A DNA stretch of 64,000 bases from Actibacterium sp. 188UL27-1 (GCF_016901225.1 NZ_JAFEUL010000019.1:1-64000), one strand, 5' to 3'. Positions 16,058 to 24,816 are shown, counted from the first letter of the stretch. The notes: generated by a model not told the origin, from the letters alone. Program-made: numbers and translations.

Positions 16058-16855
16058 ATGGATGATGGCGTCGATGCAAAAGATCGTAATTTTGTCAGTG
16101 CGTTAGCGCGCGGACTTGATGTGCTCAGCTGCTTTCGACCGAATGAGACCGTCTTGTCGAACCAGGATATCGCCGCGCGCACCGGGTTACCGAAACCGAC
16201 CGTTTCCCGACTGACCTACACCCTATGTAAGCTGGACTATCTGGCATTGGACCCCAGGACGCGAACCTATCGGCTGAGCGCCGGGGTGCTGTCCCTGGGT
16301 TTTGGCGTGCTCTCCGGCCTGCCGGTGACGGACCGGGCGGCGGTTACCATGCGGTCGCTTTGTGACACGGGTCCGAACCGCTATGTCACCTGCGCGTTGG
16401 CCGAACGCCACCGGTTCGACATGATCTATGTCGCGGTGCAACGCTCGACCGAGGATGTGTCCCTGACCATGAGCGTGGGATCGCGCCTGCCGCTGTTCTT
16501 TTCGGCTATCGGGCGGGCGGTTCTGGTGGCCATGGATGCGGCTGACCGTGACGCGATCTTTAACGCGGCGCGTGAGGCCGACCCGTCGGGTTTTGACCGG
16601 ATCAAAGCCAGCTTTGACAAAGCGCGCGCGGATCATGAGACCCTGGGCTATTGCCGCGGCTTTGGCGACTGGCGCGAGGATGTGAACGGAATTGCCGTAC
16701 CTGTGCGCGCCTTGGGCTCATCTGCGATTTACGGGTTGAACATTGGTGGCCCGGCCTTTCATGTGACCGCAGATGAGCTTGAAGCCCGGTACGCGGCACC
16801 GTTGCAGGAGGCTGCACGCGTCATCAGCATGAGCCCGGGGCAAGGAACGACATGA
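16058..16855 (+). CDS. IclR-family transcriptional regulator
   Basis: A 265-residue regulator. The N-terminal winged helix-turn-helix spans about residues 10-70 (ALARGLDVLSCF, NQDIAARTGLPKPTVSRLTYTL), followed by the IclR effector-binding GAF-like domain with RLPLFFSAIGRAVLVAM. It lies inside the catabolic operon, 12 bases after the SDR gene, and overlaps the thioesterase gene by ATGA. Two near-identical palindromes at 6529 and 24063 are the likely operators. IclR proteins of catabolic operons may activate or repress; the placement of the sites directly upstream of -35 boxes allows activation. Confidence 0.9.
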   Translation: MDDGVDAKDRNFVSALARGLDVLSCFRPNETVLSNQDIAARTGLPKPTVSRLTYTLCKLDYLALDPRTRTYRLSAGVLSLGFGVLSGLPVTDRAAVTMRSLCDTGPNRYVTCALAERHRFDMIYVAVQRSTEDVSLTMSVGSRLPLFFSAIGRAVLVAMDAADRDAIFNAAREADPSGFDRIKASFDKARADHETLGYCRGFGDWREDVNGIAVPVRALGSSAIYGLNIGGPAFHVTADELEARYAAPLQEAARVISMSPGQGTT

Positions 16856-17274
16856 AATTTGAGGCGGAAAATACTGATATCCTTGAAGAACCCTATGAGT
16901 TTCAAAAGCTGTTGGGGTTTCGTATGGTGGATTGGACGGCAGAGCGGGTGATCATCCAACTGCCGATGCGGGGCGAACTGACCAACCGTTATGGTATTCC
17001 CCATGGGGGCGTCCACGCGGCGATGCTGGATACGGTGATGGGCTATGCGGGCTGCTATACCGGCGACCCTGACCATATCAGGCAGGCCATGACGCTGACC
17101 CTGAACGTCAACTATCTGTCGCGGCCCAAGGGCGATGTGCTGATTGCCGAGGGGCGCAAAGTGGGCGGCGGCAAGCGATCCTTCTTTGCCGAAGGGACGG
17201 TCCGCGATGAGACCGGGGAACGGATCGCAACCGGCAGCGGGGCGTTTCGCTATCGCAGTGACAGTGTGGGATAG
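16852..17274 (+). CDS. PaaI-type hot-dog thioesterase
   Basis: A 140-residue protein of the PaaI/YbgC thioesterase family, with the motif NRYGIPHGGVHAAMLDTVMGYA holding the conserved HGG and acidic residue. It would release CoA from stalled or unproductive acyl-CoA intermediates. It overlaps the IclR gene by four bases and is the last enzyme gene of the rightward operon. The next gene overlaps its end by 11 bases in another frame. Confidence 0.87.
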   Translation: MKFEAENTDILEEPYEFQKLLGFRMVDWTAERVIIQLPMRGELTNRYGIPHGGVHAAMLDTVMGYAGCYTGDPDHIRQAMTLTLNVNYLSRPKGDVLIAEGRKVGGGKRSFFAEGTVRDETGERIATGSGAFRYRSDSVG

Positions 17275-17656
17275 TTGGGTGCGGGCCTTTTTGATCGCCT
17301 TAATCGTGGTGGGCCTGCCTTCGGTGCTTTCTGCCCAGGCGAGCTGCGCTGAGGCCAAAGCCTATGAGGCGCAGATCCAACCCACGATCCCGCGCATGAT
17401 CGACAAATATACCGAGATTACCGGCTTTTCCGTCGATTGTGACACAAGGGTCGTGGAGTTTCGCAAGCGGTTATTGGTGTCCTCAGCGGTGATGGAGCCC
17501 GGCGTTTTTGCGCGCAAGCAACAGCAGCACACGGCCTTGCACTGCAATCATCAGGGGTTGGCATCGGTGTCTGGCTGGACGGCCGTGGACAAGATCCATG
17601 AGCCGACCAATGAATTGGTCTTTACCTTTGTCACCCGGCCCGATGATTGCCCATGA
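17264..17656 (+). CDS. Small secreted four-cysteine protein, paralogue 1
   Basis: About 130 residues from a GTG at 17264, giving a signal peptide (hydrophobic residues 8-22, cleavage near SAQA) and a mature part starting with Cys. Four Cys (ASCAEAK, SVDCDTR, TALHCNHQG, RPDDCP) match one-to-one with the next gene, as do ARKQ, HTALHC and GWTA. I do not recognise the family. The start is uncertain; GTG 17279 is possible, and longer versions would run far into the thioesterase gene. Likely periplasmic with two disulfides. Confidence 0.7.
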   Translation: MWDSWVRAFLIALIVVGLPSVLSAQASCAEAKAYEAQIQPTIPRMIDKYTEITGFSVDCDTRVVEFRKRLLVSSAVMEPGVFARKQQQHTALHCNHQGLASVSGWTAVDKIHEPTNELVFTFVTRPDDCP

Positions 17657-17726
17657 GCGGCGGTTCATTGCCGATCTCGCTGGAATGTCACTGGTCGCGG
17701 GACAGGGCATTTGCGATCTTTGCCCC

Positions 17727-18170
17727 ATGAAAAAAACACTGTTGGCCTTGGCCCTATCGAGCTTGTCTTTTGCTGCGCTGGCGCAGGAAACGGATACATC
17801 TGAGACTGAAATACCGCAAGATGATGCGGCATTGGCGGAACAGCAATGCACCGAGCTGAAAGCTTTTGAGGCGGACATCAACCCGAAATTGCCCCAGCGG
17901 GTGGACAACCTCACGGAAGTGTTTCGGATCCTGGTGAATTGTGAAACAAAATCGGTCACCTATGAAAAGCGGGTGGCGGCGGACCGTCGGAGCATCGCCG
18001 TCGGGTTTGGAGCGCGCAAGCAGCCTGAACATACCGCTTTGCATTGCAGTGAAAACGGGTTGGCCCGGGCACAGGGCTGGACGGCCATTGACGTATTGTA
18101 CGACTCGCAGGCCAGTCGTTTGGCGACCCTTGTGACGGCGCCAAAGGATTGCCCGGCTGTGGAAGAATAG
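17727..18170 (+). CDS. Small secreted four-cysteine protein, paralogue 2
   Basis: A 147-residue protein with a clear Sec signal peptide (MKKTLLALALSSLSFAALAQ), then an acidic linker and a domain sharing four Cys and the motif ARKQ-x2-HTALHC-x5-LA-x3-GWTA with the preceding gene. It lies 70 bases after that gene, in the same direction, and ends three bases before the convergent dehydrogenase gene. The two look like a tandem duplication that has diverged. Function unknown; exported location is inferred from the signal peptide. Confidence 0.78.
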   Translation: MKKTLLALALSSLSFAALAQETDTSETEIPQDDAALAEQQCTELKAFEADINPKLPQRVDNLTEVFRILVNCETKSVTYEKRVAADRRSIAVGFGARKQPEHTALHCSENGLARAQGWTAIDVLYDSQASRLATLVTAPKDCPAVEE

Positions 18171-18173
18171 GCG

Positions 18174-19223
18174 TTAGCCTGCGATGACGCGTTCCAGGTG
18201 GGTGTCGGTATCGCCCAGTTGATGATCGATCATGATCAGCCGCTTGGCATAGTGCGAAACCGGATATTCCCAGGTCATTGCGATGCCGCCATGGAGCTGT
18301 ATCGCCTCTTCTGAGACCAGCTTGCCCGCGCGCCCGATCAGGTTTTTCGCCATGGAGGCATGGCGCGGGCCGTGCGGTGTGCCCAGGCTGTCGGCAGCCT
18401 GAATTGTGATGGAGCGGGCCTGTTCGATCTCGATCGTCAGGTCGACCATGCGGTGTTGCAGCACCTGGAAATCGCCGATAGCGCGCCCGAACTGCTTGCG
18501 GGTTTTCAGGTAGTCGAGGGTCTGGTCCTTGAGGACCTCCATCACGCCCACCGCTTCGGCACATAGGGCGACGATCCCTGCGGTTTCGGCATGGGCCAGC
18601 GCGGGGCCTGCGTCAGCCAGCAGCCGGGTGGCGGGCGTGTTGTCCAGAAACACTTCTGCCGCGCCGCCGCCATCGACCATGCCGAACGGGGTAATCTGGG
18701 TATCGGATGCCGCAACCTGATAAAGGCCGATGCCTGCCCCATGCCGCGCGGTGACCAAAAGGGTGTCAGCAACGCCGCCGCCATAGACGACGCTTTTGCG
18801 CCCCGTCAGGCGGTCGCCGGTTGCGGTGGTCGCAATGTCCGACGAGCTGTAGGGCGCGTCGAGTTCGCCTGTGGCCAGGGCGATGCGGGTTTCTCCGGCA
18901 ATGATCGGATCCAGCTCTTGGTCGGTGTGGGACAGGGCGGTCAGGCCCATCAGGGCGGCCAGCATGGGCTCGGGACACAGGGCACGGCCCAACGCCTCGA
19001 ACACCACGGCGATGTCGAAACCAGTGCCGCCAAAGCCGCCTTTGGCCTCTGGTACCAACGCTCCGATCACGCCCAGTTCGGCGAGTTCGGCCCATTTCGC
19101 GGGGTCATGGAACGGGGCGGCATAGGCGACCGTGTTACGGTGTTCGATCGGATATTGATCCGCCAGATACCGCGCGAGCGTGTCGGCCAGCATCCGGCGG
19201 TCGTCGGTCAGAGAGAAATCCAT
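18174..19223 (-). CDS. PimD-like acyl-CoA dehydrogenase small subunit
   Basis: A 349-residue acyl-CoA dehydrogenase homologue resembling the small subunit of pimeloyl-CoA dehydrogenase: MDFSLTDDRRMLADTLARYL, ELGVIGALVPEAKGGFGG, RKQFGRAIGDFQVLQHRMVD, HGGIAMTWEYPVSHYAKRL and a C-terminus LGDTDTHLERV without the catalytic Glu-Gly-Thr. The gene abuts the large subunit gene without a spacer. The pair would oxidise an acyl-CoA, plausibly a dicarboxyl-CoA as in Rhodopseudomonas pim genes. Last gene of the leftward operon. Confidence 0.85.
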   Translation of the reverse strand: MDFSLTDDRRMLADTLARYLADQYPIEHRNTVAYAAPFHDPAKWAELAELGVIGALVPEAKGGFGGTGFDIAVVFEALGRALCPEPMLAALMGLTALSHTDQELDPIIAGETRIALATGELDAPYSSSDIATTATGDRLTGRKSVVYGGGVADTLLVTARHGAGIGLYQVAASDTQITPFGMVDGGGAAEVFLDNTPATRLLADAGPALAHAETAGIVALCAEAVGVMEVLKDQTLDYLKTRKQFGRAIGDFQVLQHRMVDLTIEIEQARSITIQAADSLGTPHGPRHASMAKNLIGRAGKLVSEEAIQLHGGIAMTWEYPVSHYAKRLIMIDHQLGDTDTHLERVIAG

Positions 19224-20411
19224 TTACAGACCCAAAGCGTGCTTGGCGAGGATGTTGCGCTGGATCTCGTTCGAGCCGCCAAAGATCGATAGTTTGCGGT
19301 TGTTGAAGTACCGCGCGGCGCCGTTGGCAAAGTCGGGCGGGACGAGGGCCGCGTTGCCCTCCAGATCTTCGGACGGGAGGGGGGCGGCGGCGGGGCCAAG
19401 CGCGCGGCGGGCCAGGTCGTTTAGCGCCTGCCGGATGACCGTCCCTTTGATCTTGAGCATCGAGGTTTCGGCCCCGGGGGCACCCTGTGCCTCAGCCTGG
19501 GCCAGCATACGCAGGTTGGTGATTTTCATCGCTTCCAGGTCGATCTCGATCTCGGCCATGCGGGCGGCGAAATGGGGGTTTTCGGATAGCGGCTTGCCAC
19601 TGCGGCGGACCTGCTGGGCCAGGCGTTTGACCTCGGACAGTGCTGTCATGGAGAAGCCGACGCCGGCGATGTTCGTGCGTTCGTGGCTCAAAAGGAATTT
19701 GGCGATGGTCCAGCCCTCATTCTCGGTGCCAACCAGATTGGCGACGGGGACGCGGACATCGGTGAAAAAGACCTCATTCACCTCGAACCCGCCTTCGATG
19801 AGCTTGATTGGCCGCATCTCGATCCCCGGCGTATCAAGGTCCAGCAGGACGAAACTGATCCCTTCCTGCGGTTTGCCCTCGGCCTTGGTGCGCACGAGGC
19901 AAAAGATGCGGTTGGCGTGTTGGCCGAGCGTGGTCCAGGTTTTCTGGCCGTTGATGACGTAATGGTCCCCGTCGCGCACCGCACGGGTTTTCAAGCTGGC
20001 CAGGTCCGATCCTGCGCCGGGTTCGGAATAGCCCTGGCACCACCAGTCGCGGCCATCCAGGATGCGCGGCAGGTATTCGGCCTGCTGATCCGTCGTGCCA
20101 AAGGCTATCAGCACCGGACCCAGCATGTTCAGGCCAAAGGGCACGGTGCGCGGGGCAAACGCGCGGCAGCATTCTTCTTCAAAGATATGGCGTTTGACGG
20201 GGCCCCAACCCGGGCCGCCATGTTCCGTGGGCCAGGTGACGGCGAGCCAACCGCGCGCGTTCAATATGCCGTGCCAGTTTTCCATCTGGGCCTTGGTCAG
20301 GTCGGTTCCGGCACGGACCTTGGCCGACATCTCGGGCGGCAATTCGGCGTCAAGAAAGGCGCGCACCTCTGACTGGAAGGCCAGTTCATCTGCGGAATAA
20401 CTCAGATCCAT
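19224..20411 (-). CDS. PimC-like acyl-CoA dehydrogenase large subunit
   Basis: A 395-residue acyl-CoA dehydrogenase with WCQGYSEPGAGSDLASLKT, QKTWTTLGQHANRIFCLVRT and the C-terminus LSIFGGSNEIQRNILAKHALGL. The usual catalytic Glu of the EGT motif is Gly here (FGGS), as I recall for PimC-type subunits; a Glu in LSHERTNIAG is placed like the alternative base of isovaleryl-CoA dehydrogenase. It lies one base after the FadJ/PimF-like gene and directly before the small subunit gene. Probably forms a heteromer with it. Confidence 0.86.
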   Translation of the reverse strand: MDLSYSADELAFQSEVRAFLDAELPPEMSAKVRAGTDLTKAQMENWHGILNARGWLAVTWPTEHGGPGWGPVKRHIFEEECCRAFAPRTVPFGLNMLGPVLIAFGTTDQQAEYLPRILDGRDWWCQGYSEPGAGSDLASLKTRAVRDGDHYVINGQKTWTTLGQHANRIFCLVRTKAEGKPQEGISFVLLDLDTPGIEMRPIKLIEGGFEVNEVFFTDVRVPVANLVGTENEGWTIAKFLLSHERTNIAGVGFSMTALSEVKRLAQQVRRSGKPLSENPHFAARMAEIEIDLEAMKITNLRMLAQAEAQGAPGAETSMLKIKGTVIRQALNDLARRALGPAAAPLPSEDLEGNAALVPPDFANGAARYFNNRKLSIFGGSNEIQRNILAKHALGL

Positions 20412-20412
20412 C

Positions 20413-22494
20413 TCAGCTCTCCTTGTTCAGATCGGCAAAAGCGGTCCCATTGCGGGCCATTTGGTGCAGTATATCGGGAACCTGCCAGTAATGCGCGTCC
20501 TCTTCGGCATAGGTGTGGATGCGTTCAACAAGGGTCGCGGCGCCGATCTGGTCAGCGTAAAAGAGTGGGCCGCCCCGGAATCGCGGAAAGCCATAGCCAA
20601 ACAGGTAGACTGCATCGACGTCGATAGGGCGCAAGGCGATGCCGTCTTCGATGACACGGGCGGCCTCACTGATCATGGCGGTCATGTAGCGGTTGACGAT
20701 TTCGTCATCGGTGAAGTCACGCGGGGTGATGCCAGCGGCCTTGCGTTCGGCCTCAACGATCTGGTCGACGACCGGATTGGGGCTGCTGTCGCGTCCATCA
20801 TGGACGTAATAGCCCTTGCCGGTCTTGCGCCCGAACCAGCCGTTTTCGCAGATGCGGTCGGCGATGACTACGTCGCGCTCTTCGGGTGGTTTGGTGGCTG
20901 CAAGCCGCTTGCGGGTGGCCCAGCCGATATCGAGGCCTGCGAGGTCCGACACGGCGAAAGGACCCATGGCGAACCCGAAATCCTCAAGTGCCGAATCCAC
21001 CTCCCACGGCGAGGCGCCATCCATCACCAGATAATCGGCGACCTTGCGGTAATGGGCGAGGATCCGGTTGCCGATGAAGCCGTCGCAAACCTCGGCGCGG
21101 ACGCCGACTTTGCGCAGTTTCTTGGCCAGCGCAAAGCCGGTGGCGACAACGCCGGGATCGGTTTGGGCGCCCACCACGACTTCGAGCAGCCGCATGATAT
21201 GGGCCGGAGAAAAGAAATGCAGGCCCAGCACGTCAGCCGGGCGGGAGGTCCCAGCCGCGATTTCGTCAATATCCAGGAAGGAGGTGTTCGAGGCGAGGAT
21301 CGCGCCGGGTTTGGCGATGGTGTCGAGGCGGGCAAAGATCTCTTTCTTGATCTCCATCTCTTCAAACACGGCCTCGATGATCAAATCCGCCGTGTTGAGG
21401 GTGGCGAAATCCGTGGCGAGAGTTAGGCGATCTGCCAGGATCGTATCGCGGGTGGCAGCGGTCATCTTGCCGCGTTTGACGGCGCCATCCAGGTTGCCGG
21501 TGATCGTGGCGGCGGTTTTGTCCATGGCCTGTTGATCACGCTCGATCAGGGCCACGGGCAGTCCGGCCATCAGCGCCGCTGTGGCTATGCCTGATCCCAT
21601 GGTGCCGCCGCCGATCACGCCGATGCTGGCGATGTCGCGGGAAGTGGCCGTCGCCTCGGGGATCTTGGCCACGGCGCGTTCGGCGAAAAAGGCGTGGATC
21701 AGGCCCGCGCGCTGTGGGCTGTCCATGCAGTCGGTGAAGAGGCGGCGTTCCTCGGCCATGCCTTCCGCGATGGGCAGGGTCGCGGCGGCGACACCATCGA
21801 CACATTTGAGCGGAGAGATCAGGTTTGGGTGCTTGGCTGCCATCCTGGTGCGCCACTCGGTGATGGCGGCCTCGTCGGGGGTAACGGCAATCTGGCCCGT
21901 GCGGCGGGTTTCCAGTTTGCCGTCCAGCACATCCTGGGCGGCGCTGAGGGCAGCGGCCCGGGGCTCCAGATCCACCACCTGGTCGAGCAGACCAATCTTG
22001 TGCGCCTCCTCCGTGGGCACGTGGCGACCGGATGTGATCATGTCGAGCGCGGCTGGAACGCCGGTCAGGCGGGGGGTGCGTTGCGTTCCCCCGGCGCCGG
22101 GCATAATCCCGATCAAGACTTCCGGCAGGCCGACTTTGACACCTGTGATGCCGATGCGGGCATGGGTGGCCTGTGCCACCTCCAGCCCGCCGCCAAGGGT
22201 CGTGCCGTGGAGGATGGAAATCACGGGTGTCGCGCAGTTTTCGATCTGCGTGCAAAGATTGGGCAGGTGCGGTTCCTTTGGTGGCTTGCCGAATTCGCGG
22301 ATATCGGCGCCGGCAATGAATGTCCGGCCCTTGCCGTAGATCGCGATCACCTTGACCTCTGGATCTGCGTCCAGTGTGGCAATCGCGTCTTGAATGCCGT
22401 TGCGCAAGGCATGGCTCGCGGCGTTCACCGGCGGGTTGTCCAGCGCGATCAAAGCCACCGCGCCCACGCGTTCTGTCGTTACCACCTCTGACAT
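20413..22494 (-). CDS. Bifunctional enoyl-CoA hydratase / 3-hydroxyacyl-CoA dehydrogenase (FadJ/PimF-like)
   Basis: A 693-residue fusion. Residues 1-185 are a crotonase domain with the oxyanion loop LGGGLEVAQATHA and catalytic Glu region LPEVLIGIMPGAGGTQR. The NAD-binding domain begins near residue 293 (IGVIGGGTMGSGIATAALMAG), with the His-Glu active site region LGLHFFSPAHIMRLLEVV, and two C-terminal dehydrogenase domains follow (FVSD equivalents VSDLAGLDIG and YGFPRFRGGPLFYAD). It performs hydration and oxidation in one polypeptide. The gene order ligase, this enzyme, large and small dehydrogenase parallels R. palustris pim. Confidence 0.92.
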   Translation of the reverse strand: MSEVVTTERVGAVALIALDNPPVNAASHALRNGIQDAIATLDADPEVKVIAIYGKGRTFIAGADIREFGKPPKEPHLPNLCTQIENCATPVISILHGTTLGGGLEVAQATHARIGITGVKVGLPEVLIGIMPGAGGTQRTPRLTGVPAALDMITSGRHVPTEEAHKIGLLDQVVDLEPRAAALSAAQDVLDGKLETRRTGQIAVTPDEAAITEWRTRMAAKHPNLISPLKCVDGVAAATLPIAEGMAEERRLFTDCMDSPQRAGLIHAFFAERAVAKIPEATATSRDIASIGVIGGGTMGSGIATAALMAGLPVALIERDQQAMDKTAATITGNLDGAVKRGKMTAATRDTILADRLTLATDFATLNTADLIIEAVFEEMEIKKEIFARLDTIAKPGAILASNTSFLDIDEIAAGTSRPADVLGLHFFSPAHIMRLLEVVVGAQTDPGVVATGFALAKKLRKVGVRAEVCDGFIGNRILAHYRKVADYLVMDGASPWEVDSALEDFGFAMGPFAVSDLAGLDIGWATRKRLAATKPPEERDVVIADRICENGWFGRKTGKGYYVHDGRDSSPNPVVDQIVEAERKAAGITPRDFTDDEIVNRYMTAMISEAARVIEDGIALRPIDVDAVYLFGYGFPRFRGGPLFYADQIGAATLVERIHTYAEEDAHYWQVPDILHQMARNGTAFADLNKES

Positions 22495-22504
22495 CTATCC
22501 CCCT

Positions 22505-24007
22505 TCAGGCGCTGGCCATCGCATCCCGTTCGGCCAACAAATCGGCAAAATGCGCGACCAGTTTGTGTTTGAGTATCTTGCCCGTCGCGGCCACCGGATA
22601 GGCATCGACGATCAGAATGTGCTGCGGGATCTTGTAGGCTGCAAGCTGTTCCTTGAGCCATGCGCATATGGTCGCCTCGGTGACGTTGCCGTTGGTGATG
22701 ACGAAGGCCAGGACCTCCTCATTGCCGGGCACGTGACGCCCGATGACAGCGGCCTGGTAGACGTCATTATGGCGGGTCAGCATGGCTTCAATCTCGGGCG
22801 GGTAGATGTTGAAGCCGGAGCGGATGATCAGTTCTTTCAGCCGCCCGACGATATGCAGCGCGCCGTCCGGGCCGATGCGGGCCAGATCGCCAGTGCGGAA
22901 ATAGTCATCATCGGTCATCACCTCGGCGGTTCTGGCCGGGTCGCGGTAATAGCCTGCCATGATGTTGCGGCCGCGAACCTGCAATTCGCCGATCCCTTCG
23001 GCGTTTGGCTGGTCTACCCGAACGTCGACATCGGACAGGGGGTCACCCACGGCGCAATCGCCGCGCGGGCTTGCAGAGCGGGTGACCGAGACGGTGGGCG
23101 CGGTTTCCGTCAGGCCATAGCCGTTGTTCAGCGGCAGGCCGAACATGTCTTGCACGCGGGTTTTCAGGTTGGGATCCAAGGGCGCGCCGCCGGTGGCCAA
23201 AAGGCGCAGGCGCGGGCAATCGGGGCTTTCGCCGACTGCGTGAAGATGCGCGATAATGGCGGCCAACATCTGCGGCACAGCGGGATAGTGTGTGATGCCG
23301 TGGCGCAGGTGGTGAATCGTTTGCACCGGATCAAAGCGGGGCACGAACCGGACCGAAGCACCGCCCCGCATCGTCGGCAGAAAGAGCGACGCGAAACCAT
23401 AGACATGGGTGCCCGGCAGCACGGCCAATACCTGATCGCCCGGTTGCTGCTTGCTGATCGACTGGCTGCCCTGGGCGTTGAAGATCAGGTTGTCATGGGT
23501 CAACATCACACCTTTGGGTGCGCTGGTGGTGCCGGTGGTGTAAAGCAGCGCGGCGACCTGGCTGGCATTCGGTTTGACGGGTTCCACCTGCACATTGCGC
23601 ACCGGGCTGACGCGGACCGGATGGCGACCGATCGTACCCAGTGAAACGGCGCCCATCCGATCGGCATGGTCCAGGGCGGCGGCAGAGACGACGGTGGTAA
23701 AGATCGCGCAGCGGGCCCCGGAATGGGCCAGCACCGCGTCGAGTTCGGTCGCTGATTGCCGGGCATTGACCAGAGTGATCCACGCATTCAACTGACTGGC
23801 GGCAAAGATCGCGGCGCCGTAGAGCGCACAATTCTCGGCAACCAGAACCAAACGATCCCCGGACCGGACGCCATGCGCCGCGAGCAGATCCGCAAGGTCA
23901 GCCGAATGGTGGCGCAACTCGCCATAGGTGATCTGCGTCTCGTCGAAATCGAGAATGGCCAGATCGGCATCCGGTTTATCCTCGATCAGCTGATGGATGC
24001 GATCCAT
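22505..24007 (-). CDS. Acyl-CoA synthetase (AMP-forming, class I adenylating enzyme)
   Basis: A 500-residue ANL-superfamily ligase. The P-loop-like motif is LLYTTGTTSAPKGVMLTH near residue 152, followed by NNGYGLTETAPTVSVTR, the hinge YFRTGDLARIGPDGALHIVGRLKELIIRSG and the catalytic C-terminal Lys region ATGKILKHKL. It would activate the imported acid as the first step. ATG 24007 has AGGGAGGAGAGG just upstream. First gene of the leftward operon; a -35/-10 pair and the palindromic operator lie directly upstream. Confidence 0.9.
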   Translation of the reverse strand: MDRIHQLIEDKPDADLAILDFDETQITYGELRHHSADLADLLAAHGVRSGDRLVLVAENCALYGAAIFAASQLNAWITLVNARQSATELDAVLAHSGARCAIFTTVVSAAALDHADRMGAVSLGTIGRHPVRVSPVRNVQVEPVKPNASQVAALLYTTGTTSAPKGVMLTHDNLIFNAQGSQSISKQQPGDQVLAVLPGTHVYGFASLFLPTMRGGASVRFVPRFDPVQTIHHLRHGITHYPAVPQMLAAIIAHLHAVGESPDCPRLRLLATGGAPLDPNLKTRVQDMFGLPLNNGYGLTETAPTVSVTRSASPRGDCAVGDPLSDVDVRVDQPNAEGIGELQVRGRNIMAGYYRDPARTAEVMTDDDYFRTGDLARIGPDGALHIVGRLKELIIRSGFNIYPPEIEAMLTRHNDVYQAAVIGRHVPGNEEVLAFVITNGNVTEATICAWLKEQLAAYKIPQHILIVDAYPVAATGKILKHKLVAHFADLLAERDAMASA

Positions 24008-24028
24008 AGCCTCTCCTCCCTGACCCTG

Positions 24029-24057
24029 ACGATAAGAGAGAAGGTGAGGGGCGTCAA
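24029..24057 (-). promoter_or_regulatory. Candidate sigma70 promoter of the acyl-CoA synthetase operon
   Basis: On the minus strand TTGACG (24057 to 24052) is followed after 17 bases by TATCGT (24034 to 24029). This puts the transcript start about 15 bases before the ATG at 24007, leaving just room for the ribosome binding site. The palindromic site ends five bases upstream of the -35. Confidence 0.6.
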
Positions 24058-24062
24058 TTTAC

Positions 24063-24086
24063 GGAATGATGTTTCGCATAGCGAAA
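24063..24086. promoter_or_regulatory. Candidate IclR-family operator, copy 2
   Basis: At 24072-24086 lies the perfect palindrome TTTCGC-ATA-GCGAAA, preceded by GGAATGATG at 24063-24071. It matches the site at 6529-6552 including the one-sided GGAATG flank, and both are oriented so that GGAATG points toward the leftward promoter. It fills the gap between the stop of the lyxose isomerase-like gene and the -35 of the ligase promoter. Confidence 0.68.
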
Positions 24087-24773
24087 TTACGCCGTCAGTT
24101 TGGCATAGTCTCCGACGAGCAGATGCACCGGGTCGCAGTCCTCCTTAATCTCTGGAAAGCGTCCGATGGGATCGCGAAAGACATTGTCGGTGTGATCGTC
24201 GTTGACGGAAGAGACCTCACCAATCAATACATCGCCGCCATCGCCCCAAAAGGCGTGCCAGTTGCCGGGCTCCAGCGTGACGCTCTCCCCCGGTTCCAGC
24301 AGCAGAATGTCCCCGGCCTTGAGCGTGCGCAAGATGCCATCGGTTGCAACGGTGACGGGTGCCTGTGCATCGATCTGGCCGTCAGGATCGGAGGCGAACA
24401 TCTCGATCGCCAACCGTGCGCCACCCCGATTGATGATATCCTCGGTCTTGAGGATATGGCGGTGCATCGGAGAGATCTGGTCCTGGCGCGAGATCATGAT
24501 CTTTTCGGCATAGCAAAACCCGCGTCCGGCCTGCAGTTCAGACAGGCGGCCATTGCGAACGGTGAACAGGAACAACCCCAACCTGGCGAAATCGCTTTCG
24601 CCGTAATCGGTGATATCCCACCCCAAACCGCCATCGATGATCCCTTGAATACCGGCGCGCTGTGCCTGCATCTTGTCGGGCGACCAATGGGCGAAGGGTG
24701 GCAATACAAAGCCAAAACCCGAGATAAACTCGATCCCACGCAGAATTTCGGCATTGATCTGTGACCGGAGCAT
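24087..24773 (-). CDS. D-lyxose/D-mannose isomerase-like cupin
   Basis: A 228-residue cupin of the D-lyxose ketol-isomerase family. The metal ligands expected for the family are visible: HRH in SPMHRHILKTEDIINRGG (two His and a Glu) and the late His in PGNWHAFWG. The family interconverts aldoses and ketoses such as D-lyxose/D-xylulose or D-mannose/D-fructose. It is divergent from the LacI gene and shares its regulatory region, so it belongs to the sugar locus rather than the acyl-CoA genes on its other side. Ribosome binding site GAAGGAAGA precedes the ATG. Confidence 0.85.
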   Translation of the reverse strand: MLRSQINAEILRGIEFISGFGFVLPPFAHWSPDKMQAQRAGIQGIIDGGLGWDITDYGESDFARLGLFLFTVRNGRLSELQAGRGFCYAEKIMISRQDQISPMHRHILKTEDIINRGGARLAIEMFASDPDGQIDAQAPVTVATDGILRTLKAGDILLLEPGESVTLEPGNWHAFWGDGGDVLIGEVSSVNDDHTDNVFRDPIGRFPEIKEDCDPVHLLVGDYAKLTA

Positions 24774-24816
24774 CGGATCTTCCTTCTTTCATCTATGCCG
24801 CCAAACGGGATTGATT

